Shown here one piece after another: positions 9,668-17,686 of a stretch of DNA of 64,000 nt (the stretch's first letter is position 1; the number at the start of each line of letters is the position of its first letter). This DNA comes from Methylobacterium sp. Leaf112 (GTDB lineage: Bacteria; Pseudomonadota; Alphaproteobacteria; Rhizobiales; Beijerinckiaceae). The notes beneath the pieces are model-generated. The model was not told the DNA's origin, did not search any database, and saw nothing but the letters and a program-made list of their open reading frames with translations. A program made the translations under genes and the position numbers. The stretch is from the NCBI RefSeq assembly GCF_001423295.1, contig NZ_LMNG01000034.1, forward strand, positions 243,291 through 307,290. The letters are read 5' to 3'.

Positions 9668-10786
9668 TCAACCGGCGCGCAGTTCGTCGGCGAGGAAGGC
9701 CCGCACGTCGCCGGCGTCGATGCCGGGCGCGATGAAGCTCTGGCCGATCCCGCGGGCGAGGATGAAGGTCAGGGCCCCGTCGCGGACTTTCTTGTCCTGG
9801 GCCATGGCATCGAGGAGGGCATCGGCGTCGCCGCAACCGCCCGGCACCGCCCCGAGGGTGGTGGGCAGGCCTGCGAGCGCGAGGTGGTTGGCGACGCGGC
9901 CCGCATCCTGGCCCGGACACAGGCCGAGGCGGGCCGAGAACCGGAACGCGAGGGCGAGGCCGATGGCGACGCCCTCGCCGTGGACGAGGCGGGCGGACTC
10001 GTACCCCGTCAGGCGTTCGAGAGCGTGGCCGAAGGTGTGGCCAAGGTTGAGCAGGGCGCGTTCGCCGTCCTCGCGCTCGTCGCGCACCACCACGCCGGCC
10101 TTCGCGCGGCAGCAGATCGCCACGGCCTCGTCGCGTTCCGGACCGCCGGAGAAGAGACCGGCCCAGTTCGCCTCGCACCAGTCGAAGAACGCCGCGTCGG
10201 CGATGAGGCCGTATTTGGCGACCTCCGCGTAGCCGGCGCGCATCTCGCGCTCCGAGAGCGTGTCGAGGGTACCGGTGTCGGCCAGCACTAGGCGCGGCTG
10301 ATGAAAGGCCCCGATGAGGTTCTTGCCGAGGGGCGAATTGATGCCGGTCTTGCCGCCCACGGACGAATCGACCTGGGCGAGGAGCGAGGTCGGGGCCTGA
10401 ACGAAGCGGACGCCGCGCCGGAGGGTGGCGGCGGCGAAGCCCGCGAGATCGCCGACGACCCCCCCGCCCAGGGCCACGACGATGTCGCCGCGCTCGACCT
10501 TGTGGGCGAGGAGCCCGTCGCAGACCTCCGCGTAGGTGGCGTAGCTCTTCGAGGCTTCGCCCGGCGCCACGGTGACGAGGCCCGCGCGCAGGCCCGCCGC
10601 CTCCAGGCTCGCGCGCAGGCGGTCCGCGTAGAGAGCCGCGACGTTGGAATCCGTGACGATCACGGCAGCGCGTGCGCCGAGGGCCGCGATGCGCGTTCCG
10701 GCTTCGTCCAGGAGGCCCCGGCCGATGAGGATGCTGTAGGCACGGCCCTGGTCGAGGGGGACGTCCACCGTCAGGCGATCGGTCAC
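9668..10786 (-). CDS. aroB: 3-dehydroquinate synthase
   Basis: Second step of the shikimate pathway: DAHP to 3-dehydroquinate, NAD- and metal-dependent, cytoplasmic. The protein has 372 residues, normal length. Recognisable family blocks include SKSYATYAEVCDGLL, the glycine-rich GGGVVGDLAGFAAAT, QAPTSLLAQVDSSVGGKTGIN and the metal-binding LLNLGHTFGHALE and VHGEGVAIG. The start is GTG at 10786; its GTG overlaps the TGA of aroK as GTGA, giving tight translational coupling. It is followed after 4 nt by the histidine kinase gene. Confidence 0.96.
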   Translation of the reverse strand: MTDRLTVDVPLDQGRAYSILIGRGLLDEAGTRIAALGARAAVIVTDSNVAALYADRLRASLEAAGLRAGLVTVAPGEASKSYATYAEVCDGLLAHKVERGDIVVALGGGVVGDLAGFAAATLRRGVRFVQAPTSLLAQVDSSVGGKTGINSPLGKNLIGAFHQPRLVLADTGTLDTLSEREMRAGYAEVAKYGLIADAAFFDWCEANWAGLFSGGPERDEAVAICCRAKAGVVVRDEREDGERALLNLGHTFGHALERLTGYESARLVHGEGVAIGLALAFRFSARLGLCPGQDAGRVANHLALAGLPTTLGAVPGGCGDADALLDAMAQDKKVRDGALTFILARGIGQSFIAPGIDAGDVRAFLADELRAG

Positions 10787-11415
10787 TGGGCGGCGATTCC
10801 TTGCGGGTCGTGTCTTTGGGCGGGGCGCCCGCTCAGATGGGCGTCGAGGGCTTCCATCACGTCCTGCACCACCCGATCGTGGGCGACGTCGCGGGAGAGG
10901 ACCACCACGTCGGCACCGGCGTAGACCGGATGCCGGAGTTCCATCAATCCGCGCAGGGTCTCCTCGGGGTCTTCGGTCTGGAGGAGGGGGCGGCCGCCGC
11001 GCTTGCGCACCCGGCGCATGAGCACGTCGAGCTCGGCCTTGAGCCACACGGAGACGCCGCGCTCCGCGATCCGCTCGCGCGTACTCGCCCGCATGAAAGC
11101 GCCCCCGCCCGTGGCGAGAACGAGGGGGCCCTCGCGCATGAGCCGGGCGATCACCCGCTCCTCGCCATCGCGGAAGCTCGGCTCGCCGTAGATGGCGAAG
11201 ATGTCCGGAATCGTGAGCTTGGCCGCCGTCTCGATCTCGATGTCGGCATCCCGGAACATCAGGCCGAGGCGCGAGGCCAAGCGTCGCCCGACCGTGCTCT
11301 TGCCGGCTCCCATGAGGCCGACGAGCACGATGGATCGATCGCCCAGGGCACGGCGCAGGCGCAGTTCGATGGGGTCGCCCGGGGGCGGGGTGCCCTGAGG
11401 CTCGGCTTCGGTCAT
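10783..11415 (-). CDS. aroK: Shikimate kinase
   Basis: Phosphorylates shikimate at the 3-OH with ATP, in the cytoplasm. The protein has 210 residues, a little longer than the usual 170-190 because of a short N-terminal extension and a tail. Walker A is GLMGAGKST (residues 33-41); substrate-binding DADIEIE and GEPSFRDGEERVI follow, then the ATGGGAF loop and the lid segment RGGRPLL. It is the first gene of the aroK-aroB-kinase run and is divergent from the small membrane gene and xerD across about 250 bp, in which no clear promoter was picked out. Confidence 0.96.
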   Translation of the reverse strand: MTEAEPQGTPPPGDPIELRLRRALGDRSIVLVGLMGAGKSTVGRRLASRLGLMFRDADIEIETAAKLTIPDIFAIYGEPSFRDGEERVIARLMREGPLVLATGGGAFMRASTRERIAERGVSVWLKAELDVLMRRVRKRGGRPLLQTEDPEETLRGLMELRHPVYAGADVVVLSRDVAHDRVVQDVMEALDAHLSGRPAQRHDPQGIAAQ

Positions 11416-11664
11416 CGGTTTCTTCGCATCGTTGCGCCGGTCTTAGCGCGTTTTGCGAGGCGGGCGAAGCGGTGCGCGTGCGCGCCGCACGAAAACCCCG
11501 GGGCTGGTCCGGTCCCGTCATTGTGCGCCGGCCCCGGCGAATGCGGCGCACCCTGTGGCCGGGAAGTCATTGCCACGGCGCGTCCTGCATGGTGCAACCG
11601 ATGACTTTCATTGCGCACTCCGCGCCGCATTTCCCCTCACGCCCCGCGACCGAGGTTCGTCCGA

Positions 11665-11817
11665 GTGCCGACCCTGTTCCGTTTCCTCGCCACCCTCGCC
11701 ATCCTGGGTGGGCTCGCCTTTGCGGGCCTGTTCGCCCTGGCGACCCTGGTGGTGCCGACACCGCGCGAGATGAGCGTGACGATCCCCGCCTCGAAGCTCC
11801 AGCCGCCGGGCCGGTGA
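11665..11817 (+). CDS. Small single-span membrane protein upstream of xerD
   Basis: A 50-residue protein starting at GTG 11665. It has one hydrophobic segment (FLATLAILGGLAFAGLFALATLVV) followed by a short tail ending TPREMSVTIPASKLQPPGR. Small proteins of this shape are common next to xerD in Rhizobiales; their function is not known to me. Its TGA stop overlaps the GTG of xerD (GTGA at 11814-11817), so it is almost certainly translated. An upstream in-frame ATG at 11611 would add 18 basic residues and seems less likely. Confidence 0.65.
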   Translation: MPTLFRFLATLAILGGLAFAGLFALATLVVPTPREMSVTIPASKLQPPGR

Positions 11818-12767
11818 GCGCGGCGTCATCCTCGGAAGAGTCCTCGCCGGAAGACCCGTCGGGCGAGGCGCTGATCCAGGGCTACCTCGACATGCTCGCC
11901 GCCGAGCGTGGGGCGGCGGCCAACACCGTGAGCGCTTACCGCCGCGACCTCATCGATTACCTCGCCGCCCTGGCACGGGACGGGCACGATCCCGTCCGCC
12001 TCGAGGCCGGCCCCGTGCGGACCTACATGGCGGATCTGGAGACGCGGGGATTGTCCGCGGCGTCCGCCGCGCGGCGGCTGTCCTGCATCCGGGGCTTTCA
12101 CCGGTTTCTCTACGCGGAAGGCTTCGCCGAAGGCGACCCGAGCGCGCCCGTGGCCGCACCCCGCAAGGGCCGGACGCTGCCCAAGGTGCTGTCGGTCTCC
12201 GAGGTCGATACCCTTCTGGCCACGGCCCGAAATCTGGCCGAGGCGGACGGGACGGGGCGGAGCCGGCGGATGCTGTGCCTCATCGAACTCCTGTACGCCA
12301 CGGGCCTGCGCGTTTCCGAACTCATCGCCCTGCCGCGTGCGGCGGGATCGACGCGGGAACGCTACCTCGTGGTCAAGGGCAAGGGCGGGCGCGAGCGTCT
12401 GGTCCCGCTGACAGACATGGCGCGGGGCGCCATGCGCGACCACCTTGCCCACCTGGCCCTCGGGGGCACGTGGTTGTTTCCCGCCGACAGCGAGAGCGGC
12501 CACCTCACCCGGCAGGCCTTCGCGCGCGACCTCAAGAATGTCGCCACCCTCGCCGGACTTCGTGCCGACCGGGTCAGCCCGCACGTCCTGCGCCACGCCT
12601 TCGCCAGTCACCTCCTGCAGAACGGCGCGGACCTGCGCATCGTGCAGGAACTCCTCGGGCACGCCGACATCGCCACGACCCAGATCTACACCCACGTCCT
12701 CGACGAGCGCCTGAAGGGGATGGTCCGCGACCTCCACCCCCTGTCGGACGCCGAGGACGCGGAGTGA
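11814..12767 (+). CDS. xerD: Tyrosine recombinase XerD
   Basis: Site-specific recombinase that acts with XerC at dif to resolve chromosome dimers, normally directed by FtsK. The protein has 317 residues, close to the family length. The N-terminal core-binding (SAM-like) domain spans residues about 18-105. Catalytic residues are all visible: R166 (TGLRVSEL), a Lys at 188/190 (VVKGKGGRE), H257 and R260 (HVLRHAFASH), H283 (LLGHADI) and nucleophile Y292 (IYTHV). The GTG start overlaps the stop of the small membrane gene. There are no mobile-element neighbours, so it is a housekeeping recombinase rather than an integrase. It is convergent with the AI-2E family gene, with 52 bp between stops. Confidence 0.95.
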   Translation: MSAASSSEESSPEDPSGEALIQGYLDMLAAERGAAANTVSAYRRDLIDYLAALARDGHDPVRLEAGPVRTYMADLETRGLSAASAARRLSCIRGFHRFLYAEGFAEGDPSAPVAAPRKGRTLPKVLSVSEVDTLLATARNLAEADGTGRSRRMLCLIELLYATGLRVSELIALPRAAGSTRERYLVVKGKGGRERLVPLTDMARGAMRDHLAHLALGGTWLFPADSESGHLTRQAFARDLKNVATLAGLRADRVSPHVLRHAFASHLLQNGADLRIVQELLGHADIATTQIYTHVLDERLKGMVRDLHPLSDAEDAE

Positions 12768-12819
12768 TCGCGAGGTTTGGCCAGCAGGCGGCTTGCCCCG
12801 GCGAGGACGCTCGCCCGGC

Positions 12820-14001
12820 TCAGGCCTCGGCGTCCTCGTGCAGGGTGTCCTCGATGTAGAGCTGGGCGAGCAGCACCTTGATCACCGCCATGAGGGGCAG
12901 GGCGAGCGCGATGCCCCACAGGCCGAACAGCACGCCGAGGATGAGCTGCCCGGCGAAGATGGTGGCGGGCGGGATGTCCAGCGCCCGCTTCTGGATGTAC
13001 GGCGTCAGGCCGTAGCTCTCCAGGGTCTGCACGGCGAGGTAGACGCCGATGGCGCCGAGCAGAGCCGTGAGTCCCGAGGCCAGGGCCGCCAGCACGATCA
13101 CCACGCCCGCGATGAGCGGCCCGATGGTCGGGATGAAGGCGAGGAGGCCGGCCTGGAGGCCGAGGATCAGCGCCCCCCCGATCCCGAGGAAGCTCAGGCC
13201 CGCCCAGGTGCACAGGAAGATCACCGCCATGGTGATGAGCTGGCCGAACAGCCAGTGCCGCAGGGTCTCGCCCATGCCGTCGAGGAGGGCCCTGGCCCGT
13301 TCCCGGTGGCGGGGCGGCACGAAGCGCACGGCCCCGTCGCGGTAGGCCGCCGGATCGGCGGCGCACGAGAGGCCGAGGAACACGATGACCAGGACGTTGC
13401 CCAGGGCGCTGAACAGGGCGATCACCACACTGGCCGCGGGACCGAGGACGCTGCCGGCATCGGAGAGGATCGAGCCCGGACTCTCCATCGCACCCGAGGC
13501 GAGGCCGGCGAGGCCACCGGTCTTCTGGCCCTTCGGTTCGGTGGAATCCTTGTCGCCCTCAGGCGCGGCCTGCCCCTCCGGCGCCTTCTTGGGTGCGGAG
13601 AGGCCCGGCACGTCGATGCCGTAATCCTTGAGACGATCGCGCACGGTGCCGGCCTGCGAGGCCACGGTCTGACCGAGTTCGCGGCCCTGCTGCATCACCG
13701 TGGCGCCGCCGAACGCGATCATCGCCAGGCTCAAGCCCGCGAGCGCGAGACTGACGAGGCTGAGGCGCAGGCCGCGGCCGGCGGGCATCACCTTGCCGAG
13801 GAGCTGCGTGAGCCCATCGAGGAACACCCCGAGCAGGATGCCGGCGAAGACGAGGAACAGGGTCGAGACCGCACTCCAGGCCAGCGCCAGAAAGGCGGCG
13901 AACGCCACGATGGCGATGCCCGAGACGGCATGAGACCAGCCCCGCGGCTGCGGGCCGGCACCCTGGGGAGCCGCTTGGGAATCGGGCCTGAGGCTGGACA
14001 T
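12820..14001 (-). CDS. AI-2E family (PerM-like) membrane transporter
   Basis: The protein has 393 residues and about eight hydrophobic segments. The N-terminal pair is SGIAIVAFAAFLALAWSAVSTLF and the C-terminal block contains GPLIAGVVIVLAALASGLTALLGAIGVYLAVQ plus YIQKRALDIPPATIFAGQLILGVLFG, diagnostic of the family. Between segments lies a charged, lysine- and proline-rich loop (about residues 140-175) that is probably cytoplasmic. Members export autoinducer-2 or act as ion antiporters; the substrate cannot be told here. The start at 14001 is preceded by AAGGAGCT about 12 nt upstream. Confidence 0.88.
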   Translation of the reverse strand: MSSLRPDSQAAPQGAGPQPRGWSHAVSGIAIVAFAAFLALAWSAVSTLFLVFAGILLGVFLDGLTQLLGKVMPAGRGLRLSLVSLALAGLSLAMIAFGGATVMQQGRELGQTVASQAGTVRDRLKDYGIDVPGLSAPKKAPEGQAAPEGDKDSTEPKGQKTGGLAGLASGAMESPGSILSDAGSVLGPAASVVIALFSALGNVLVIVFLGLSCAADPAAYRDGAVRFVPPRHRERARALLDGMGETLRHWLFGQLITMAVIFLCTWAGLSFLGIGGALILGLQAGLLAFIPTIGPLIAGVVIVLAALASGLTALLGAIGVYLAVQTLESYGLTPYIQKRALDIPPATIFAGQLILGVLFGLWGIALALPLMAVIKVLLAQLYIEDTLHEDAEA

Positions 14002-14143
14002 GGAAATCGGGTGAGCTCCTTCGGATCGGGCGCAACCCGGCGCATGCGGGGCCGGCGGGCACAAGGTCCATCCGTCGGGTTGCCTGTGGATGCTCAGAGC
14101 AGGCCGCGCGAAAGCGGGTTCCGATTCTGCGACAAAAACCGGT

Positions 14144-14611
14144 TCAGGCCCATCGCGCGGCGGCGGCGTCGTCGGCCTGCGTCGCCTCGACCCAGCCGCC
14201 GATTGCGCCGCCGACGAGGTGCTCGCGCTTCCAGAACGGCGCCTGCGTCTTGAGGTAGTCCATGAGAAAGCTCGCCGCCTCGAAGGCCGCGATCCGATGA
14301 CCGGCGGCTGCCACCACGAGGACAATGCCGCCGCCCGGCGCCACGAGGCCGTGGCGGTGGATCACCCGAACCGCCTGGAGCGGCCAGCGGGCGCGGGCGG
14401 CCTCGACCACCCGGCCGATCTCCGCCTCGGCCATGCCGGGGTAATGTTCGAGTTCGAGGCCTGCGAGGCGCCCGTCCTCGTCGCGGCACAGGCCGGTGAA
14501 GGTCACGATGGCCCCGGCCCGGCCGTGGAGGTCGCGGGTCAGAACCGCGATCTCGTGCGCCACGTCGAAGGGCTCGGCCTGGATGCTGACGTCGGGGATC
14601 TGTGCAGTCAT
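14144..14611 (-). CDS. moaE: Molybdopterin synthase catalytic subunit
   Basis: MoaE inserts the dithiolene sulfurs into precursor Z/cPMP using thiocarboxylated MoaD. The protein has 155 residues, normal length. Conserved TFTGLCRDEDG, the ELEHYPGMAE block, RVIHRHGLV and the active-site lysines K121 and K128 in YLKTQAPFWKRE are present. I chose the ATG at 14611 because it gives the usual N terminus; an ATG at 14629 adds six residues. No moaD lies next to it. A user of the cofactor, the molybdenum hydroxylase operon, is encoded 26 kb away in this window. Confidence 0.94.
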   Translation of the reverse strand: MTAQIPDVSIQAEPFDVAHEIAVLTRDLHGRAGAIVTFTGLCRDEDGRLAGLELEHYPGMAEAEIGRVVEAARARWPLQAVRVIHRHGLVAPGGGIVLVVAAAGHRIAAFEAASFLMDYLKTQAPFWKREHLVGGAIGGWVEATQADDAAAARWA

Positions 14612-14803
14612 GGAAGCTCGCTGCGGCATGACGGTTGATCGAGGCGCGGCGACAGGAGCTTGCTAAAGCCCGCGCGTCACGCGACCCGTGTCCCGAACGC
14701 CCTTATCCGCCGCTTCGTGGCCGGGCATGTCCGCCCGGTCCCAAAGGACCTATATGCCCCTCGTCCCGGTCCGCGCCACCGGGCTTCGAAGGAGACCGTC
14801 CGC

Positions 14804-15823
14804 GTGACCCCCGACCTGATCCTGCCCCATGACGGGGTCCTCCCGGTCTTCTCCGCCCGTCCGGTCTGGTGCGGACGCGGCAGTACGGTGATCGGCACCG
14901 CCACCCTCGGGGCGCAGGCCTGGCTCGGGGACGACAGCGTGATTCGTGCCGACGGCCAAGTGGTGACCGTCGGTGAACGCTTCTGGCTCGGCCACCGCTC
15001 CACCGTCCACATCGCCACCAACACCTACGCGACCGTCGTCGGCGACCGGGTCACCGTGGGCCGCAATGCCGTGGTGCATGCCTGTACGGTCGGCTCGGAC
15101 GTTGTGATCGAGGACGACGTCATCGTCCTCGACGGGGCCACGGTAGAGGACGGCGTGCTCATCGAGGCCGGCGCGACGGTGTTCCCGCGCGCGCATCTGG
15201 CGGCGGGGTTTGCCTATGCGGGGAGCCCGGCCAAGCCTCTCCGCCCCATCTCCCTGCCGGAGATCGCCGAACGGGCCGAGCGTCTGCGCGAGGCGTCCGG
15301 CGACCTTCCTCCTCTGCCCGAGGCCGACACCCCCGAGATCGAGGCGAGCGTGTTCGTCGCCCGCACGGCCCGCCTGCGCGGCCGCATTGCTCTGGGGGCT
15401 GGGTCGAGCGTGTTCTTCTCGTGCGATCTGCAGGCCGAGGGCGGTGCCATCGTGGTCGGCGCCGACACCAATATCCAGGACAACACGGTGATCCGTGCCC
15501 GATCCGAAGGCGTCGTCATCGGCCGCGACACCACCATCGGCCACAACGTGCGGCTCGCCGATTGCCGCATCGGCGCCCGCAGCCTGATCGGGATCGGCTG
15601 CGTCGTCGCGCCCGGCACCGTGGTGGCCGACGACGTGCTCCTGGCGGCCGGTGCCACCACCGAGCCGGGCCAATTGCTGGAGGGCAGCCACCTCTGGGGC
15701 GGCCGACCTGCCCGGGTTCTAGGTCCCCTCGACGAGGACAAGCGCGCGATGATGACCCGCGTCGTCGAGGGGTACCGCGAGCACGGGCGTGCGTATCGCC
15801 TGGCGCAGGACGCGATGCAGTAG
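14804..15823 (+). CDS. Tandem gamma-carbonic-anhydrase-like left-handed beta-helix protein
   Basis: The protein has 339 residues with two hexapeptide-repeat (LbH) domains, about 12-147 and 180-325, joined by a charged helix-forming linker. Gamma carbonic anhydrases bind zinc with three histidines, Cam H81 and H122 from one subunit and H117 from the next. By eye, domain 1 keeps the H81 and H122 positions (H69 in STVHIAT; H92 in AVVHACTVG) but has R87 at H117. Domain 2 has R231, H247 and A252 at the same three places, so only the H117 equivalent remains. Domain 1 also keeps IRAD (R48, D50) and domain 2 keeps TNIQD (N223, Q225, D226). The ligand set is thus split between the halves. The GTG start has AAGGAG 9 nt upstream. 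Catalytic activity is unproven; it may be a scaffold or an acyltransferase-like protein. Confidence 0.85.
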   Translation: MTPDLILPHDGVLPVFSARPVWCGRGSTVIGTATLGAQAWLGDDSVIRADGQVVTVGERFWLGHRSTVHIATNTYATVVGDRVTVGRNAVVHACTVGSDVVIEDDVIVLDGATVEDGVLIEAGATVFPRAHLAAGFAYAGSPAKPLRPISLPEIAERAERLREASGDLPPLPEADTPEIEASVFVARTARLRGRIALGAGSSVFFSCDLQAEGGAIVVGADTNIQDNTVIRARSEGVVIGRDTTIGHNVRLADCRIGARSLIGIGCVVAPGTVVADDVLLAAGATTEPGQLLEGSHLWGGRPARVLGPLDEDKRAMMTRVVEGYREHGRAYRLAQDAMQ

Positions 15824-15924
15824 GGCGGCTCGGACCAAATCCGTTCGATCCCTTCGGGATGGCGGATGCGGGCGTCGCGCGGGCCTGCCGATCCGGGCTC
15901 CGCTTTGATCGAGTGGAGCCGCTC

Positions 15925-16548
15925 TCAGAGCGCCGGGGCGATCGCGTCGGCGTCCGCCTCGTCCTCGTCGATCTCTGCGTCGCCTTCGACCTCGTGGCCG
16001 AGGGCGCCGGAGATTTCGGCGAGATTGCGCGCGGCCTTGCGCAGGAGCTTGCGCAAGCGGCGGCGCTCCTTGCCGTCGAACCCGGCGAGCAGCTCCGCTT
16101 CGACCTCGTCTCCGATCCGCTCGATGGCCTCGGCCTTGGCAAGCCCCATCTCGGTCAGCCGGACACGTACGATCCGCCCGTCGCCAGCCTCGGCCCGCCG
16201 CTCGACGAAGCCGAGGGCAGCGAGGCGCGAAATCGTCTTCGACGCCGTCGGCGGGCGCACCCGGAGGGTGGCGGCCAAGTCGCCCATGGTCATGGTGCCG
16301 GAGGCCGCGAGTGCCTGGACCACCTGCTCCTGGCCCGCGAACAGATCGAGGGCCGCCAGCCGGTCGCCGACCCGAGAACGGTGAAGTCGGGCCGCCTGGA
16401 CCAGGGCCCAGCCGACACTCTTGGATCCAGGGACGCTCTTGGATCCAGGGACGCTCTTGGATCCAGGGACGCTTTTGGACCCGGGCGCGGTCTTTTCGGG
16501 GCCGTTCTTCGAACCCGGCGGGCGGATGCGCTTGTCCGACTTGCTCAT
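15925..16548 (-). CDS. MarR family transcriptional regulator with N-terminal PGSKSV repeats
   Basis: The protein has 207 residues. The winged-helix domain covers about residues 60-160, with recognition region MTMGDLAATLRVRPPTASK and wing ERRAEAGDGRIVRVRLT. The N-terminal about 45 residues are basic and low-complexity, containing four PGSKSV units encoded by an 18-nt tandem repeat. The C-terminal end is acidic (EGDAEIDEDEADAD). MarR proteins usually bind a palindrome near their own promoter and release it on binding a phenolic or redox ligand; none can be named here. The ATG at 16548 was chosen because the next upstream candidate adds 34 residues without family resemblance. It is divergent from rfbF. 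Confidence 0.85.
   Translation of the reverse strand: MSKSDKRIRPPGSKNGPEKTAPGSKSVPGSKSVPGSKSVPGSKSVGWALVQAARLHRSRVGDRLAALDLFAGQEQVVQALAASGTMTMGDLAATLRVRPPTASKTISRLAALGFVERRAEAGDGRIVRVRLTEMGLAKAEAIERIGDEVEAELLAGFDGKERRRLRKLLRKAARNLAEISGALGHEVEGDAEIDEDEADADAIAPAL
16423..16488. repeat. 18-nt tandem repeat inside the MarR coding region
   Basis: The unit GGATCCAGGGACGCTCTT occurs at 16423-16440 and 16441-16458, with a one-base variant at 16459-16476 and a degraded partial copy to 16488; half a unit precedes it. On the minus strand it encodes PGSKSV repeats. The unit length is a multiple of three, so copy-number change would keep the frame. Confidence 0.95.
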
Positions 16549-16858
16549 GGTCCGCTCGGTAGCCTTGGGGAGGTGAAGGGAAGGAGAGAGGCCGGCGGGG
16601 GATGGCGCGCGGTCCAGGACCGCCTCCGTTCGCTCGTCAGCCGCCTGCATTGCCGCGTCCTCTTCACATCATAGCGCGCAATCGGCGGTCGGGCGCCGGG
16701 GTTTCCAGACGCGTCCACCGCCGAACCGGCATCTGCCAGGGGAGTCGTGACGCCGATGTGACACGAGCCACGGTTTCCGCCCGCGTCCGCCTTGCCTGGA
16801 CGGGTAAGCCCCCCTCGACTAATCGTGGGCCGCGGAACGAGGGCGGACGCGGGAAACC
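16549..16858. promoter_or_regulatory. Divergent intergenic region marR/rfbF with a start-occluding inverted repeat
   Basis: About 310 bp without a gene. A purine-rich stretch with GGGAGG and AAGGAGAG lies near the marR start. An imperfect inverted repeat links 16772-16791 (GGTTTCCGCCCGCGTCCGCC) to 16841-16858 (GGGCGGACGCGGGAAACC): stems of 7 and 10 bp separated by a 3-nt bulge. The second arm ends at the base before the rfbF ATG and would cover its ribosome-binding region if transcription starts upstream of 16772. No convincing -35/-10 pair was found. Confidence 0.45.
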
Positions 16859-17626
16859 ATGAAGGCAGTGATCCTCGCGGGCGGTCTCGGGACGCGTCTG
16901 TCGGAAGAGACCGTGACGCGGCCCAAACCCATGCTGGAGATCGGCGGACGCCCGATCCTGTGGCACATCATGCAGATCTTCGCCGCCCACGGCGTGCGCG
17001 AGTTCGTGATCTGCCTCGGCTACAAGGGCTACGTCATCAAGGAGTTCTTCCTGAACTACCGCCTGCATCTCTCCGACGTCACCATCGACGTCGGGGCGGG
17101 CCATGTCGATTTCCACCGCAGCGCCGCCGAGGACTGGCGCGTCTCCCTCATCGAGACTGGCGAGACCACCATGACGGGCGGGCGCCTCAAGCGGGTGCGC
17201 GAGTATCTGGGCGACGACGACTTCTTCATGACCTACGGCGACGGCGTCGCCGATGTCGACCTCACGGCGCTCGCCGCCTTCCACAAGTCCCATGGGCGTC
17301 TGGCCACCCTCACGGCGGTGACGCCACCGGGCCGCTTCGGCGCCCTCGAACTCGACGATGGTGTGGTTCGGAGTTTTCGCGAAAAGCCGGCGGGCGACGG
17401 GGCGACCATCAACGGCGGCTTCTTCGTGCTGTCGCCGCGCGTCCTCGATCACATCGCCGGTGATTCCACCGTCTGGGAGGCAGAGCCCCTGGAGCGCCTC
17501 GCCCATGACGGGCAACTCTCGGCCTATGTCCACACGGGCTTCTGGCAGGCGATGGACACCCTGCGCGACAAGAACCACCTCGAGGCCCTCTGGGCCGGGG
17601 GCCACGCGCCGTGGAAGTGCTGGTAG
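16859..17626 (+). CDS. rfbF: Glucose-1-phosphate cytidylyltransferase
   Basis: Makes CDP-glucose from glucose-1-phosphate and CTP, the first step of CDP-deoxysugar synthesis. The protein has 255 residues, the usual length. The nucleotidyltransferase signature GGLGTRLSEET is at residues 8-18, followed by RPKPMLEIGGRPILWHIM, TYGDGVADVD (metal-binding Asp) and REKPAGDGATINGGFFV. The combination with rfbG directly downstream makes CTP specificity likely rather than the related dTTP or UTP enzymes. First gene of a five-gene cassette on the plus strand. Confidence 0.95.
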   Translation: MKAVILAGGLGTRLSEETVTRPKPMLEIGGRPILWHIMQIFAAHGVREFVICLGYKGYVIKEFFLNYRLHLSDVTIDVGAGHVDFHRSAAEDWRVSLIETGETTMTGGRLKRVREYLGDDDFFMTYGDGVADVDLTALAAFHKSHGRLATLTAVTPPGRFGALELDDGVVRSFREKPAGDGATINGGFFVLSPRVLDHIAGDSTVWEAEPLERLAHDGQLSAYVHTGFWQAMDTLRDKNHLEALWAGGHAPWKCW

Positions 17627-17686
17627 GCGCGAACTGACACCGGCGCCGTCCCGGTGTAGGGAGGCGCGATCCGGAGACACGACGGC

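Noticed and set aside
11814-12767. Integrase of a mobile element
   Set aside because: Sequence and length match XerD, and no attachment sites or mobile genes flank it.
12768-12819. Terminator between xerD and the AI-2E family gene
   Set aside because: Only a weak, short stem (GCGAGGACGCTCGC) without a T-run; too little support.
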